From JAOTWJ01 sp036398175 (GTDB lineage: Bacteria; Gemmatimonadota; Gemmatimonadetes; Gemmatimonadales; GWC2-71-9): a stretch of 64,000 bases of DNA. A model generated the notes under the pieces. That model was not told the DNA's origin. It saw nothing but the letters and a program-made list of their open reading frames with translations, and did no database searches. The position numbers and the translations under genes are program-made. The stretch covers positions 1 through 64,000 of the forward strand of contig DASWHL010000104.1 of NCBI GenBank assembly GCA_036398175.1, read 5' to 3'. This document shows positions 17,073-26,326 of the stretch, piece after piece (positions within the stretch are counted from its first letter, which is position 1; each line of letters opens with the position of its first letter).

Positions 17073-18464
17073 TCAGCGTGGCGCGGGTGCCGGGAGGGCC
17101 GACGACGGTGTCGCGGCCGCCCCCGCGACGTCCGTGGGATAGTCGCCCGAGAAGCAGGCGTGACAGTAGCGGTCGTCCGGCCCCGCGGCGGCCAGCATTC
17201 CCTCGAGCGACAGGTAGCCCAGCGAGTCCACCCCGAGATGCTCCCGGATCTCCTCGATGGAGTGCGAGGACGCGATCAGCTCCGCCCGGGTCGGCGTGTC
17301 AATCCCGTAGTAGCACGGCCCGGTGATAGGGGGGGAGGCGAGTCGGAAATGCACCTCGCGGGCCCCGGACTGCCGCAGCATGTGCACCAGTTCGCGCGAC
17401 GTCGTGCCGCGCACCAGCGAGTCGTCCACGACCACCACCCGCTTCCCGGCGATGACCTCCTGCACCGGATTGAACTTGATCCGCACCTTGGCCACCCGCG
17501 CGGCCTGGCCGGGATTGATGAAGGTCCGGCCGACGTAGTGGTTCCGGATGAGGCCGTGCTCCAGCTTGATGCCCGACGACTCCGCGAACCCCAGTGCCAT
17601 GGCGTTGGACGAATCGGGCACGGAAAACACGCAATCGGCCCCCGGCGCGGGGTGCTCCTCCGCCAACCGATGCCCCAGCGCCCGCCGCACGTGGTCCACC
17701 GACCGGCCGAACACGGTGCTGTCGGGTCGGGAAAAGTAGACCAGCTCGAACACGCAGCGCCGCGACGGCGCCGCGGGCAGCGGCGGCAGGTCCACGACGC
17801 GCCCGTCCTGGATCTTGAGCCACTGGCCCGGCTCGAGCTCGCGCACCAGCGACGCGCCGACGATGTCCAACGCGCACGTCTCCGAGGCGACGACCCATCC
17901 GGCGCCGAGCCGCCCGAGGACCAGGGGCCGGAATCCCCGCGCGTCCACGATGGCGTAGAGGGTCCGGCCGATGGTCAGGACGAGCGAGTAGGCCCCCTCC
18001 ACGCGTTCCAGGGCATCGAGGATCTGGTCCTCGACGCGGCGCGCGTCCGAGCGCGCGATGAGGTGCACCAGGACCTCGGAGTCGGACGAGGACTGGAAGA
18101 TGGATCCCTGCCGCACCAGGTCGGCGCGTACGTCCCGGGCATTAGTGAGGTTGCCGTTGTGCGCCAGGGCGAGCGCGCCGCCGTGGTAGTTCACGAGACC
18201 CGGCTGGGCGTTGGCCAGCACGGAGCTGCCGGTCGTGGAGTACCGGGTGTGCCCGATGGCCAGGTCCCCGCGCAGCTCGCGCAGCGTCTCGGCCGAGAAC
18301 ACGTCGTTGACGAGCCCCATCCCGCGGTACGCGCGCGCCTGTCCCTCGTCGTCCACGGCCACCATCCCGGCCGACTCCTGGCCGCGGTGCTGGAGCGCGT
18401 AGAGCCCGAGGTAGACGAGCTGCGCCGCCTCCGGAACCCCGCTCACGCCGAAGATGCCGCACAT
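17073..18464 (-). CDS. purF: Amidophosphoribosyltransferase
   Basis: First step of de novo purine synthesis: PRPP plus glutamine to 5-phosphoribosylamine. The 463-residue protein starts MCGIFGV, so Cys2 is the N-terminal glutaminase nucleophile after Met removal with no propeptide. The glutaminase signature LQHRGQESAGM and the PRPP-binding loop VVVVDDSLVRGTTSREL are present. A conserved HACFSGDYPT segment lies near the end, and the last 20 residues are Ala/Pro-rich. It starts 4 bp after purL, in the minus-strand purine operon. Confidence 0.97.
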   Translation of the reverse strand: MCGIFGVSGVPEAAQLVYLGLYALQHRGQESAGMVAVDDEGQARAYRGMGLVNDVFSAETLRELRGDLAIGHTRYSTTGSSVLANAQPGLVNYHGGALALAHNGNLTNARDVRADLVRQGSIFQSSSDSEVLVHLIARSDARRVEDQILDALERVEGAYSLVLTIGRTLYAIVDARGFRPLVLGRLGAGWVVASETCALDIVGASLVRELEPGQWLKIQDGRVVDLPPLPAAPSRRCVFELVYFSRPDSTVFGRSVDHVRRALGHRLAEEHPAPGADCVFSVPDSSNAMALGFAESSGIKLEHGLIRNHYVGRTFINPGQAARVAKVRIKFNPVQEVIAGKRVVVVDDSLVRGTTSRELVHMLRQSGAREVHFRLASPPITGPCYYGIDTPTRAELIASSHSIEEIREHLGVDSLGYLSLEGMLAAAGPDDRYCHACFSGDYPTDVAGAAATPSSALPAPAPR

Positions 18465-18468
18465 GGCG

Positions 18469-20754
18469 CTAGTCCTCCGCGGTCGCGGCGAGCCGCATAC
18501 GTGAGGGGATGGCCTCGGCGTGGATGCGCCGGGCCTCCGCCACCGGCAGCGTCACCACCGCCCCGGCAACCCGCACGGTCAGCACGCCGTCCCACCCGTC
18601 CACCTGGCCGATGCGGGCGGCCGGGACGCCGGCGTCGCGAGCCGCGGCACGCACGCGGTCGGCCAGCGCGGCGTCCACCGACAGCAGCGCGCGTCCCTGA
18701 TCCTCGCCGAACAGCGCCTCCGCGGCCCCGAGTCCGGGAAGCGCGGCCGCGAGGTCCACCGTGGCGCCGAGACCGGCGGTGGCGTACGGCCCCCCGAGGG
18801 CCGACTCCGACAGCGCCACCGCCAGGCCGCCGTCCGAGCAGTCGTGCGCGCTGCGCACGAGGCCCGCGTCGGCGAGCGCCACGAGGAGGTCCACCAGCCG
18901 TCGCTCCGCCGCCAGGTCCACGGGTGGCGGCGCGCCGGCCACCTCGCCGAGCACGTGCTCCCAGTAAGCCGATCCGCCGAGGTGCCCGCGCGTCCGGCCC
19001 AGCAGGATGATGGCGTCGCCCGGCGTCGTGAAGTGCGCGCCCACGGCGCGGCGGACGTCATCGAGCAGGCCCACCATCCCGATCACGGGGGTCGGGTCCA
19101 CGGCTCCCTGCGGGCTCTCGTTGTAGAAGGAGACGTTCCCGCCGGTCACCGGCGTGCTCAGCGCCTCGCACGCCTCGGCGATGCCGCGGCAGGCCTCGCG
19201 AAACTGGAAGAAGACCTCGGGGCGCTCCGGGCTCCCGAAATTGAGGCAATTGGTGATGCCGATGGGCCGCGCACCGGTGCACGCCACGTTCCGGGCGCTC
19301 TCCGCCACCGCCGCCTTGCCGCCCTCGTACGGATCGAGCAGCACGTACCGGGCGGTGCAGTCGGTCGCGACCGCGATGGCGCGTTCGGTGTCCGGGATCA
19401 GCACGACGGCGGCGTCGCCGCCGGGCCCGATGGCCGTGCCGGCCCGGACCGTGGAGTCGTACTGCTGGTACACCCAGCGCTTGCTGGCCACGGCCGGCGC
19501 GTCGAGGAGCACGCGCCAGGCGGCGGCGACGTCGGGCGCGGCGCCGTTCGGGCGACGCGTGCGTCGCGCTGCCGCCGCGTCGCTCTCCCGGGCCTCGGGC
19601 GCGTAGGTGGGGCAATCCTCGATCAGTCCGCGGCCCGGAATCTCCGCCACCACGACCGGCCCGTGCCGGACGCGGAACACCCCGTCGTCCGTCACCCGAC
19701 CGATGGGTACGGCCTCGAGTTCCCACCGGGCCGCGATGGCCTGGACGGCCGTCACGCGGTCGCCGCGGGCCACTACGAGCATCCGCTCCTGGGATTCCGA
19801 GAGCAGGATCTCGTACGGGGTCATGCCCGGCTCGCGCGTGGGCACCAGCGCGGTGTCAATCTCCACGCCGACCCCGCCCCGCGCCGCCATCTCGGCCGAG
19901 GACGACGTCAGGCCGGCCGCCCCCATGTCCTGGATGGCCACGATGTCGCCCGAGGCGATCAGCTCGAGACTCGCCTCGAGCAGGAGCTTCTCGGCGAACG
20001 GGTCGCCTACCTGGACCTGTGGGCGGCGGGCCTCGCTCTCCTCGGTCAGCTCCTCGGAAGCGAACGAGGCGCCGTGGATGCCGTCGCGCCCCGTGCGGGA
20101 CCCGACGGCAATCAGGACGTTGCCGACGCCGCTCGCCACGGCGCGCATGAGCTGGGTTTCGCGCAGGAGACCCACGCACATCGCGTTGACCAGGGGGTTG
20201 CCGGTGTACGAGGCGCCGAAGTCCACCTCGCCACCCACGGTCGGCACGCCCACGCAATTGCCGTAGTCGCCGATGCCGCGGACGACGCCGGCAAACAGGT
20301 ACCGGTTGCGCGGCGAATCGAGCGGCCCGAACCGGAGGCTGTTCAGCAGGGCCACCGGGCGGGCGCCCATGGTGAAGACGTCGCGCAGGATGCCGCCGGC
20401 CCCGGTGGCGGCCCCCTGGTAGGGCTCGACGGCCGACGGGTGGTTGTGCGACTCGATCTTGAACGCGACGGCCCAGCCGTCTCCGACCGAGAGGACCCCG
20501 GCGTTCTCGCCGGGGCCCTGGAGGACCCGCGGCCCGGTGGTCGGGAACCGGCGGAGCACCGGCTTGGAGTGCTTGTAGGAGCAGTGCTCGCTCCACAGCG
20601 CGGAGAAGATGCCCAACTCCGTGAAGGTCGGGTCCCGCCCGAGCAGAGTCCGGATCCCCGCCAGTTCCTGGTCGTTCAGGCCGTGCTCGCGCACGAGTGC
20701 CGGGGTGATCGGGGGATCGCCCGGGAGCGCGCCGGCGCGCGTGGGCCCGGTCAT
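18469..20754 (-). CDS. purL: Phosphoribosylformylglycinamidine synthase subunit PurL
   Basis: This is the small-form PurL (about 760 residues) that works with PurS and PurQ, both encoded upstream in the same operon. It converts FGAR to FGAM, using ammonia from PurQ and ATP. Visible blocks include FSALWSEHCSYKHSKPVL, FKIESHNHPSAVEPYQGAAT, a GAAGLTSSSAEMAARGG loop and the C-terminal AHDCSDGGLAVALSE motif. I chose ATG 20754 (MTGPTRAG), one base after the zinc-ribbon stop. A further in-frame start 30 bp upstream would lie inside the previous gene. Confidence 0.96.
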   Translation of the reverse strand: MTGPTRAGALPGDPPITPALVREHGLNDQELAGIRTLLGRDPTFTELGIFSALWSEHCSYKHSKPVLRRFPTTGPRVLQGPGENAGVLSVGDGWAVAFKIESHNHPSAVEPYQGAATGAGGILRDVFTMGARPVALLNSLRFGPLDSPRNRYLFAGVVRGIGDYGNCVGVPTVGGEVDFGASYTGNPLVNAMCVGLLRETQLMRAVASGVGNVLIAVGSRTGRDGIHGASFASEELTEESEARRPQVQVGDPFAEKLLLEASLELIASGDIVAIQDMGAAGLTSSSAEMAARGGVGVEIDTALVPTREPGMTPYEILLSESQERMLVVARGDRVTAVQAIAARWELEAVPIGRVTDDGVFRVRHGPVVVAEIPGRGLIEDCPTYAPEARESDAAAARRTRRPNGAAPDVAAAWRVLLDAPAVASKRWVYQQYDSTVRAGTAIGPGGDAAVVLIPDTERAIAVATDCTARYVLLDPYEGGKAAVAESARNVACTGARPIGITNCLNFGSPERPEVFFQFREACRGIAEACEALSTPVTGGNVSFYNESPQGAVDPTPVIGMVGLLDDVRRAVGAHFTTPGDAIILLGRTRGHLGGSAYWEHVLGEVAGAPPPVDLAAERRLVDLLVALADAGLVRSAHDCSDGGLAVALSESALGGPYATAGLGATVDLAAALPGLGAAEALFGEDQGRALLSVDAALADRVRAAARDAGVPAARIGQVDGWDGVLTVRVAGAVVTLPVAEARRIHAEAIPSRMRLAATAED

Positions 20755-20755
20755 G

Positions 20756-21085
20756 TCAGACGCGTCTCGGCTTGTCCGGGCCACGAACCGCCTCGACGAT
20801 CGCCCGGAACGCGCCGCCGACCCCCTTGGAAGCGTTCACCGCCACCAGCCGCTCGGCCTCGCCGGCGTCGAACCACAGGCCCCCGCACTCGGCACAGCGC
20901 TCCACCTCGATGCCCGAGTAGTGCTCGACGTGGAGGTCGGCGCCGCAGCGGGGGCATTTCATGAAGTGGCTGCGACGCTCGGCGAGCCGCGCCTCGAGCT
21001 CCGTGGACTTCTTGAGCTCCGCCAGGCGCTCCGCCTCCTTCCGGACGAAGTACTCCTCTTCGTTGCGGCTCGGCTTGTCCGGCAT
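20756..21085 (-). CDS. Small zinc-ribbon (zf-TFIIB-like) protein
   Basis: The product is 109 residues. The N-terminal half is a charged helix (EEYFVRKEAERLAELKK), followed by a zinc ribbon with paired Cys motifs CPRCGADL and CAECGGLWFDAGE, typical of the zf-TFIIB small-protein family. Function is unknown; such proteins are common near purine or envelope genes in several phyla. It sits between the lipoprotein gene (6-bp gap) and purL (1-bp gap), so it is almost certainly co-transcribed with them. Confidence 0.85.
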   Translation of the reverse strand: MPDKPSRNEEEYFVRKEAERLAELKKSTELEARLAERRSHFMKCPRCGADLHVEHYSGIEVERCAECGGLWFDAGEAERLVAVNASKGVGGAFRAIVEAVRGPDKPRRV

Positions 21086-21091
21086 TGCCCG

Positions 21092-21586
21092 CTAGCCCTC
21101 CGTCCCCGTCGGGGGCGTCGCGCGCGGCTCCTGACCCGGCGGCGACGTGGACGTGCCGCCGTAGGTGTGTCCCGGCCCGCGCACGATGGCGTTCACCACC
21201 GCGTCGTTCTCCAGGAATACGACGTCGAACGTGCCGCACGAGGCCTCGCAGCCGTTCCGGAAGTAGAGGTACGTCCACGCGCCGAGGGCGCGTTCCGCGA
21301 CGGGCGGCCCCCAGACCCCGATCACCTCGTCCCGCGTCATGCCGGGGTTCACCGTCCCGGTGTGGGTCGGCGTCCAAGGCTCGTCCGTGGTCGGCATCTG
21401 CACGAGCGGCGCGCGGCGCGCGGGCTCCGATGGTAGCGTCTCCGTAGGGGGCGGGGCCATCGTGGTCGTGTCCATCGCGGCCGGCGTCTGCTGCTCGACG
21501 GGCGCCGGGTCGTCGGCCACGGGCTCGTCGCCGCCGCAGGCGGCCGCGCCGAGCAGCACGATCGGGAACAGATTCCACCGTTTCAT
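21092..21586 (-). CDS. Outer-membrane lipoprotein with a SmpA/BamE-like domain
   Basis: The ATG at 21586, with GGAGG about 6 bp upstream, gives a lipoprotein signal (MKRWNLFPIVLLGAAACGG) with the acylated Cys in GAAAC. A Pro/Thr-rich linker (about residues 20-65) precedes a short folded domain, NPGMTRDEVIGVWGPPVAER, the hallmark of SmpA/OmlA/BamE-like domains. A strand pair (WTYLYFRNGCE, TFDVVFLENDAVV) follows with two Cys that may form a disulfide. The C-terminal 25 residues are Pro/Thr-rich. BamE homologues assist beta-barrel assembly, but the family is broad. The start overlaps the purQ stop by 4 bp. Confidence 0.78.
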   Translation of the reverse strand: MKRWNLFPIVLLGAAACGGDEPVADDPAPVEQQTPAAMDTTTMAPPPTETLPSEPARRAPLVQMPTTDEPWTPTHTGTVNPGMTRDEVIGVWGPPVAERALGAWTYLYFRNGCEASCGTFDVVFLENDAVVNAIVRGPGHTYGGTSTSPPGQEPRATPPTGTEG

Positions 21587-22266
21587 GCCGAACCTCCCTG
21601 AAGGGTGGGCAAGCACTGCATCACCGACGCGAACACCCCCGCGCCGGGCGCCCCGCCGAGCAGCGGGTCGGCCGCTCGTTCGGGATGAGGCATCATTCCT
21701 ACCACGGTGCGCTCCGCGTTCGTGATGCCCGCGATGTCGGCCGCCGATCCGTTGGGGTTGTCGCCGACGTATCGCAGCACCACCCGCCCCTCCGCCTCCA
21801 GTGCCCGGAGCGTGTCGTCCGCCGCGACATAGCGACCCTCGCCATGCGCGATGGGCATCCTAAGTATAGCGCCTGTCGGATAGGCGCAGGTGAACGGCGT
21901 GTCCGTGCGCTCCACCCGCACGTCCACCGGCCGGGACAGGAACTGGAGTCCGGCGTTCCGCATCAGGGCGCCCGGCAGGAGGCCCGCCTCGCACAGGATC
22001 TGGAACCCGTTGCAGATCCCCAGGACCGCGCCGCCCGCCCGGGCGTGCGCGACGACCGCCGCCATCACGGGACTGAACCGGGCGATGGCGCCGGCCCGGA
22101 GGTAGTCGCCGTACGCGAAGCCACCGGGCAGCATGACCACGTCGGCCTGGTCCAGGTCCGTATCCCGGTGCCAGACGTAGTAGGCGGTGGCCCCGGCGCG
22201 CGCGGCCGCGCGGCTCGTGTCTTCGTCGCAGTTCGACCCGGGAAAGCGGATGACGGCGACGCGCAT
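21583..22266 (-). CDS. purQ: FGAM synthase glutaminase subunit PurQ
   Basis: This is a class I glutamine amidotransferase that supplies ammonia to PurL. ATG 22266 gives MRVAVIRFPGSNCDEDT, the typical PurQ N-terminus, and 227 residues. The nucleophile Cys lies in GGAVLGICNGFQILCEAGLL, and the His/Glu pair in VGMMPHPERAADPLLG. The start shares one base with the purS stop (TGATG), indicating translational coupling. It belongs to the purS-purQ-purL set. Confidence 0.97.
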   Translation of the reverse strand: MRVAVIRFPGSNCDEDTSRAAARAGATAYYVWHRDTDLDQADVVMLPGGFAYGDYLRAGAIARFSPVMAAVVAHARAGGAVLGICNGFQILCEAGLLPGALMRNAGLQFLSRPVDVRVERTDTPFTCAYPTGAILRMPIAHGEGRYVAADDTLRALEAEGRVVLRYVGDNPNGSAADIAGITNAERTVVGMMPHPERAADPLLGGAPGAGVFASVMQCLPTLQGGSA

Positions 22267-22523
22267 CACGGCGTGACCCCCACGAGCACCTCGAAGTCCT
22301 CGGTGACGGGATTGGCGAGCAGCCGGCGGCACATGTCCGTCGCCTGCGCTTCCGCGGCCGCCGCGGTGGGCGCCTCGACGGTGAGCGTCACCGCCCGGCC
22401 CACCCGGACGGCGGTCACGCCGTCAAAGCCGAGCGCCCCGAGCGCGTGCTCGACCGCCTGGCCCTGCGGATCGAGCAGGGTGGCCCGTGGCATGACCCGC
22501 ACCTGCACGTGGAACGCTCCCAT
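22266..22523 (-). CDS. purS: FGAM synthase subunit PurS
   Basis: The 85-residue protein bridges PurL and PurQ and is needed for FGAM synthesis with the small-form PurL. The family pattern is clear: VRVMPRATLLDPQGQAVEHA then LGALGFDGVTAVRVGRAVTL. ATG 22523 has GGGAGG upstream at workable spacing; the GTG one codon earlier is too close to that site. Its first base overlaps the pssA stop. Confidence 0.95.
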   Translation of the reverse strand: MGAFHVQVRVMPRATLLDPQGQAVEHALGALGFDGVTAVRVGRAVTLTVEAPTAAAAEAQATDMCRRLLANPVTEDFEVLVGVTP

Positions 22524-23344
22524 CACTCCTCCCCCCGCATGGGGGTTGTCAGGGTCTCGGGATCGTCCGGCCTGTCGTCGTCGGGCTCGTCGCCCTCGCC
22601 GCGCTCGAGAAACCCCACGACCGCGGCCCGGACCATGCCGTAGGTCAGGTACGCGAGCCCGAGTGGAAAGAAAAATATGTCACGCGAGAAGATCCCGAAG
22701 CCCAGGACCGTCAGGTTGATGGCCAGACCCCCCAGGCCTCGGGCGCTCCGGATGCCGATCCGCGGCAGCTTGGCATAGCGGATCGTGCTCACCATCGCGA
22801 GGCTCAGCGCCATCATCAGGAACACCATGAGCTGCGACCACGGCAGCGCGGCCACCTGGCTCTGATAGAACGCGGTCTGCGTGAAGGGGAAATAGGTCGC
22901 CAGCGTCATGCCGGCGGCGGGGGAGGGCAGCCCCTGGAAGGCGTCCGACGGCCCGTGACCCATGTCGCCGACGTTGAACCGCGCGAGCCGCAGCGCCACG
23001 CACATCACGAAACCGTAGGAGAAGAGCCAGGCGAAGCCGCCGGCCTGCGCCAGCACGAGGTGGTAGATCAGGACCGCGGGCGCCACGCCGAAGCTCACGA
23101 GATCCACCAGGGAATCCAGCTCGGCGCCGAACCGGGAACCCGTATTGCTCATCCGGGCCACCCGTCCGTCGAGCATGTCCAGCACGCCGGCGATCACGAT
23201 GTACCAGCTGGCCCGGTAGAAGTCACCCCGGCCGGCCAGCACCAGAGACCAGATGCCGAAGAAGAGGTTGGCGAGCGTGAACATGCTCGGCACCACCACC
23301 ACCACGCGGCGCACGTTGGGGCGGCGGCGGGGGAACCGGCGCAT
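22523..23344 (-). CDS. pssA: CDP-diacylglycerol--serine O-phosphatidyltransferase
   Basis: This integral membrane enzyme makes phosphatidylserine from CDP-diacylglycerol and serine. The CDP-alcohol phosphatidyltransferase signature D-G-x2-A-R-x8-G-x3-D-x3-D is present as DGRVARMSNTGSRFGAELD plus SLVD. Several hydrophobic helices follow. The C-terminal 25 residues are acidic (EGDEPDDDRPDD). ATG 23344 overlaps the psd stop by one base (TAATG). Psd is immediately upstream, so the two consecutive steps to phosphatidylethanolamine are encoded together. Confidence 0.95.
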   Translation of the reverse strand: MRRFPRRRPNVRRVVVVVPSMFTLANLFFGIWSLVLAGRGDFYRASWYIVIAGVLDMLDGRVARMSNTGSRFGAELDSLVDLVSFGVAPAVLIYHLVLAQAGGFAWLFSYGFVMCVALRLARFNVGDMGHGPSDAFQGLPSPAAGMTLATYFPFTQTAFYQSQVAALPWSQLMVFLMMALSLAMVSTIRYAKLPRIGIRSARGLGGLAINLTVLGFGIFSRDIFFFPLGLAYLTYGMVRAAVVGFLERGEGDEPDDDRPDDPETLTTPMRGEE

Positions 23345-23988
23345 TACGGCCACTCCGCGATCACGGTGATTCCGGCGCGCGTGCGGTCGCCGACGGCCAC
23401 GCGCGGCCGCGCCCCCGCCGGCAGATATGTGTCCACGCGCGAGCCGAAGCGGATCAGCCCGAGACGCGTGCCCTGCCGCACGGACGCGCCCTCCGGGGGA
23501 TCCGTGACGATCCGCCGCGCGATGAGCCCGGCGATCTGCCGGATCAGGACCGGACCCCGCGGGCTCCGGACCCCCAGCGACATGCGCTCGTTGTCCACGC
23601 TCGCCTTGTCGAACGACGCGTTGACGAACCGGCCGGGACGGTAGTCCCGGCGAATCACCGTACCATCCACCGGATGCCGGTTCACGTGCACGTCGAACAC
23701 GTTCATGAAGACTGCGATGCGGAGCGCGCGGCCGCCGATCACGTCGGGCTCGTCCACCTCGGCCACGCTCACCACCCGGCCGTCCGCCGGCGCGATGACG
23801 AGGTGCTCCCCGCGCGGGCCCTCCCGGGCCGGATCCCGGAAGAACGCCGGGATCCAGACCGCGATGGGCAACCAGAGCGCCGGGAGCGCGAGCCAGGCGG
23901 CGCCCCGCAGCACCGGGACGGCCAGCAGCGCGAGCAGCACCGCGGCCCCCGCGAACACGAACGGCCGGCCCTCGGGCGCGAGGCTCAC
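23344..23988 (-). CDS. psd: Phosphatidylserine decarboxylase (short form)
   Basis: The enzyme converts phosphatidylserine to phosphatidylethanolamine at the inner membrane, using a pyruvoyl group formed by self-cleavage. The short-form signature RFGSRVD with the cleaved Gly-Ser is present near the C-terminus, and FMNVFDVHVNRHPVDG is the conserved central block. GTG at 23988 (MSLAPEGRPFVF) gives 214 residues with an N-terminal hydrophobic hairpin (AGAAVLLALLAVPVL) and overlaps the purC stop by 4 bp. Confidence 0.95.
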   Translation of the reverse strand: MSLAPEGRPFVFAGAAVLLALLAVPVLRGAAWLALPALWLPIAVWIPAFFRDPAREGPRGEHLVIAPADGRVVSVAEVDEPDVIGGRALRIAVFMNVFDVHVNRHPVDGTVIRRDYRPGRFVNASFDKASVDNERMSLGVRSPRGPVLIRQIAGLIARRIVTDPPEGASVRQGTRLGLIRFGSRVDTYLPAGARPRVAVGDRTRAGITVIAEWP

Positions 23989-24887
23989 GCGGGCAGCTCG
24001 TGGCCCGTGAGGCGGCGATACGCGTCCACGTACCGCTCGCTGGTGGCACGGACCACCTCGTCGGGCAGCGTCGGACCCGGGGCGTTGCCGTTCCACGTTC
24101 CCGCCTGCTTGAGGCCGGCCAGATAGTCGCGCAGGGGCTGCTTGTCGAAGCTCGGCTGGCCCCGTCCGGGGGCGTACCGGTCGGCCGGCCAGAACCGCGA
24201 GGAATCCGGCGTGAGGACTTCGTCAATCAGCATGCCGTCGCCGTTCAGCGCGGACCCGAACTCGAATTTCGTGTCGGCGATGATGATGCCCTTCGCGGCG
24301 GCACGGTCGCGGCCGGTCGAGTAGACGGCCAGGCTCGCGTCGCGCAGCCGCCGCGCGGTCTCGGCGCCGACGATCGCGCACGTGCGCGCGAACGTGATGT
24401 TCTCGTCGTGGCCCACGTCCGCCTTGGTGGCCGGTGAAAAGACGGGCGGCTCGAGCCGGGCGCTTTCGACCAGGCCGGCCGGCAGCGACTCGCCCGCCAG
24501 CGTGCCGCGCTCGCGGTACTCGGCCCAGGCGGATCCCGCCAGATAGCCGCGGATCACCCATTCGATGGGGAGAGCCGTGGTCCGGCGGCACAGCATGGCG
24601 CGCCCGGCGATGGCGTCGCGGTGCGCGGCCAGCGCCGGGACGCGCGCCAGGATCTCGTCCGCGTCCGCCGTGAGGAAGTGGTTGGGAACGACGCCCGCCA
24701 GCTCGCGGAACCAGTAGGCGCTGATCTGGGTGAGCACGGCCCCTTTCCGCGGGATCGGATTGGGCAGGACCACGTCGAACGCGCTCACCCGATCGCTGGC
24801 CACGAGCAGCAGCGTGGACGCGTCCACCTCGTAGACCTCCCGCACCTTGCCGCGGCGGAGGAGGGGCAGGGGCAGCGGCGGAGCCAT
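23985..24887 (-). CDS. purC: SAICAR synthetase
   Basis: Purine step converting CAIR and aspartate to SAICAR with ATP. The ATG at 24887 gives a 300-residue protein of the larger PurC type (MAPPLPLPLLRRGKVREVYE). Conserved blocks include VASDRVSAFDVVLPNPIP, EWVIRGYLAGSAW, IADTKFEFG and LIDEVLTPDSSRFW. Its start shares a base with the purB stop (TGATG) and its end overlaps psd. Confidence 0.97.
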   Translation of the reverse strand: MAPPLPLPLLRRGKVREVYEVDASTLLLVASDRVSAFDVVLPNPIPRKGAVLTQISAYWFRELAGVVPNHFLTADADEILARVPALAAHRDAIAGRAMLCRRTTALPIEWVIRGYLAGSAWAEYRERGTLAGESLPAGLVESARLEPPVFSPATKADVGHDENITFARTCAIVGAETARRLRDASLAVYSTGRDRAAAKGIIIADTKFEFGSALNGDGMLIDEVLTPDSSRFWPADRYAPGRGQPSFDKQPLRDYLAGLKQAGTWNGNAPGPTLPDEVVRATSERYVDAYRRLTGHELPA

Positions 24888-26326
24888 CAGACGGTCACTC
24901 CCGCGGCGTCGTCCACCGCGTAGGTCTCCAGCCGCGCCAGCAGCGGGTCGAGATGCTCGGCGAGATACTCGCGCACCTGGGCGGGCGCGCGCCCGACGTA
25001 GCGGGCCGGGTCGAGCTCGCCGCGCAGCGTGGCGGCGTCGAGGGCCGCCAGGGCCGGGTCCGCGGCGAGCCGCTCGAGCAGCCCGCCGGGTTCGCCCCGA
25101 TCCTCGGCGTCCCGCGCCGCCCAGCTGTGCCGGCGGATCACCTCGTGCAGCGCTTGGCGGTCGCCGCCCGCCGCCACGCCCAGCAGGAGCCAGCGCTCCG
25201 TGGCCATGTATGGCATCATCCGGTCTACGTTGCGCCGCACCGTGGTCGCGCGCACCTCGAGGCCGCGGGCGAGGTCGCCGGCCAGGAGGAGCAGCGCGTC
25301 CGCGGCCAGGGCGCCGTCCGGCAGCACCAGGCGACGGTTGGCGCTGTCGTCGAGCGTCCGCTCGAGCCACTGGGTGGCGGCTGTGTAGGCCGTGTTCTCC
25401 CGCAGGGCGATCAGGTAGCGCGCCAGCGACCCCATGCGCTCGGCGCGCATCGGGTTGCGCTTGTAGGGCATGGCGCTGGATCCCACCTGCGCCGACTCGG
25501 CCGGCTCGAGCACCTCGCCCTCGTGCTGCAGGAGCCGCAGGTCGTTGCCGAGCTTGGCGGCGGATTGCGCCAGGCCCGCCCAGGCATCGAGGATCCCGGC
25601 GTCGAGCTTCCGCGTGTAGGTCTGGCCCGAGACGGCCACCGACTGCGCGAAGCCGAACGCCGCGGTGACGCGCCGGTCCAGCTCGCGGACCCGGGCGGCG
25701 TCGCCGCCCAGCAGCTCGAGGAAACTGGCCTGCGTGCCCGTGGTGCCCTTGCATCCGCGGAACGGCAGCGTCTGGACGAGGCGCAGGAGCGCGTCGGCGT
25801 CGAGCGCGAAGTCGAAGGCCCACAGCGTGGCCCGCTTGCCCACCGTCGTGAGCTGGGCCGGCTGGTAGTGGGTGTACGCGAGGGTCGGCAGGTCGGCATG
25901 AGCGGCGGCGAACGCCCGCAGCGCCAGCAGCACGTCCCGCAGGCGCCCGAGCAGCAGCCGGCAGGCGTCGCGCAGCACGATCAGGTCGGCGTTGTCGGTA
26001 ACGAAGCAGCTGGTGGCGCCAAGGTGGATGAAGGGCCGGGCCGCGGGCGCCTGGTCGCCGAGGTGATGGATGTGCGCCATCACGTCGTGCCGCAGGCGCC
26101 GCTCGTGGTACCGCACGGCGTCGAGGTCCGCGTCATCCAGATGGGCCCGCAGGTCGGCCAGGGCCGCGTCCGGGATGGCAACGCCCAGGGCGCGTTCGGC
26201 TTCCGCCAGCGCCAGCCACAGCCGCCGCCACAGGCCGGCCCGGTGCCGCCCGCTCCACAGGGCCTGCATGGCGGGGGACGCATAGCGCGATCCGAGCGGC
26301 GATTCGTACCCGCCGGCCGGCGTCAT
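24887..26326 (-). CDS. purB: Adenylosuccinate lyase
   Basis: PurB removes fumarate from SAICAR and adenylosuccinate, acting twice in purine synthesis. The 479-residue protein has the fumarase/aspartase superfamily signature loop GSSAMPYKRNPMRAE, an active-site His in LAYTHYQPAQLTTVG, and FIHLGATSCFVTDNAD. ATG 26326 overlaps the htrA stop by 4 bp. Genes for both of its purine-pathway neighbours (purC) and the later FGAM steps follow in the same operon. Confidence 0.96.
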   Translation of the reverse strand: MTPAGGYESPLGSRYASPAMQALWSGRHRAGLWRRLWLALAEAERALGVAIPDAALADLRAHLDDADLDAVRYHERRLRHDVMAHIHHLGDQAPAARPFIHLGATSCFVTDNADLIVLRDACRLLLGRLRDVLLALRAFAAAHADLPTLAYTHYQPAQLTTVGKRATLWAFDFALDADALLRLVQTLPFRGCKGTTGTQASFLELLGGDAARVRELDRRVTAAFGFAQSVAVSGQTYTRKLDAGILDAWAGLAQSAAKLGNDLRLLQHEGEVLEPAESAQVGSSAMPYKRNPMRAERMGSLARYLIALRENTAYTAATQWLERTLDDSANRRLVLPDGALAADALLLLAGDLARGLEVRATTVRRNVDRMMPYMATERWLLLGVAAGGDRQALHEVIRRHSWAARDAEDRGEPGGLLERLAADPALAALDAATLRGELDPARYVGRAPAQVREYLAEHLDPLLARLETYAVDDAAGVTV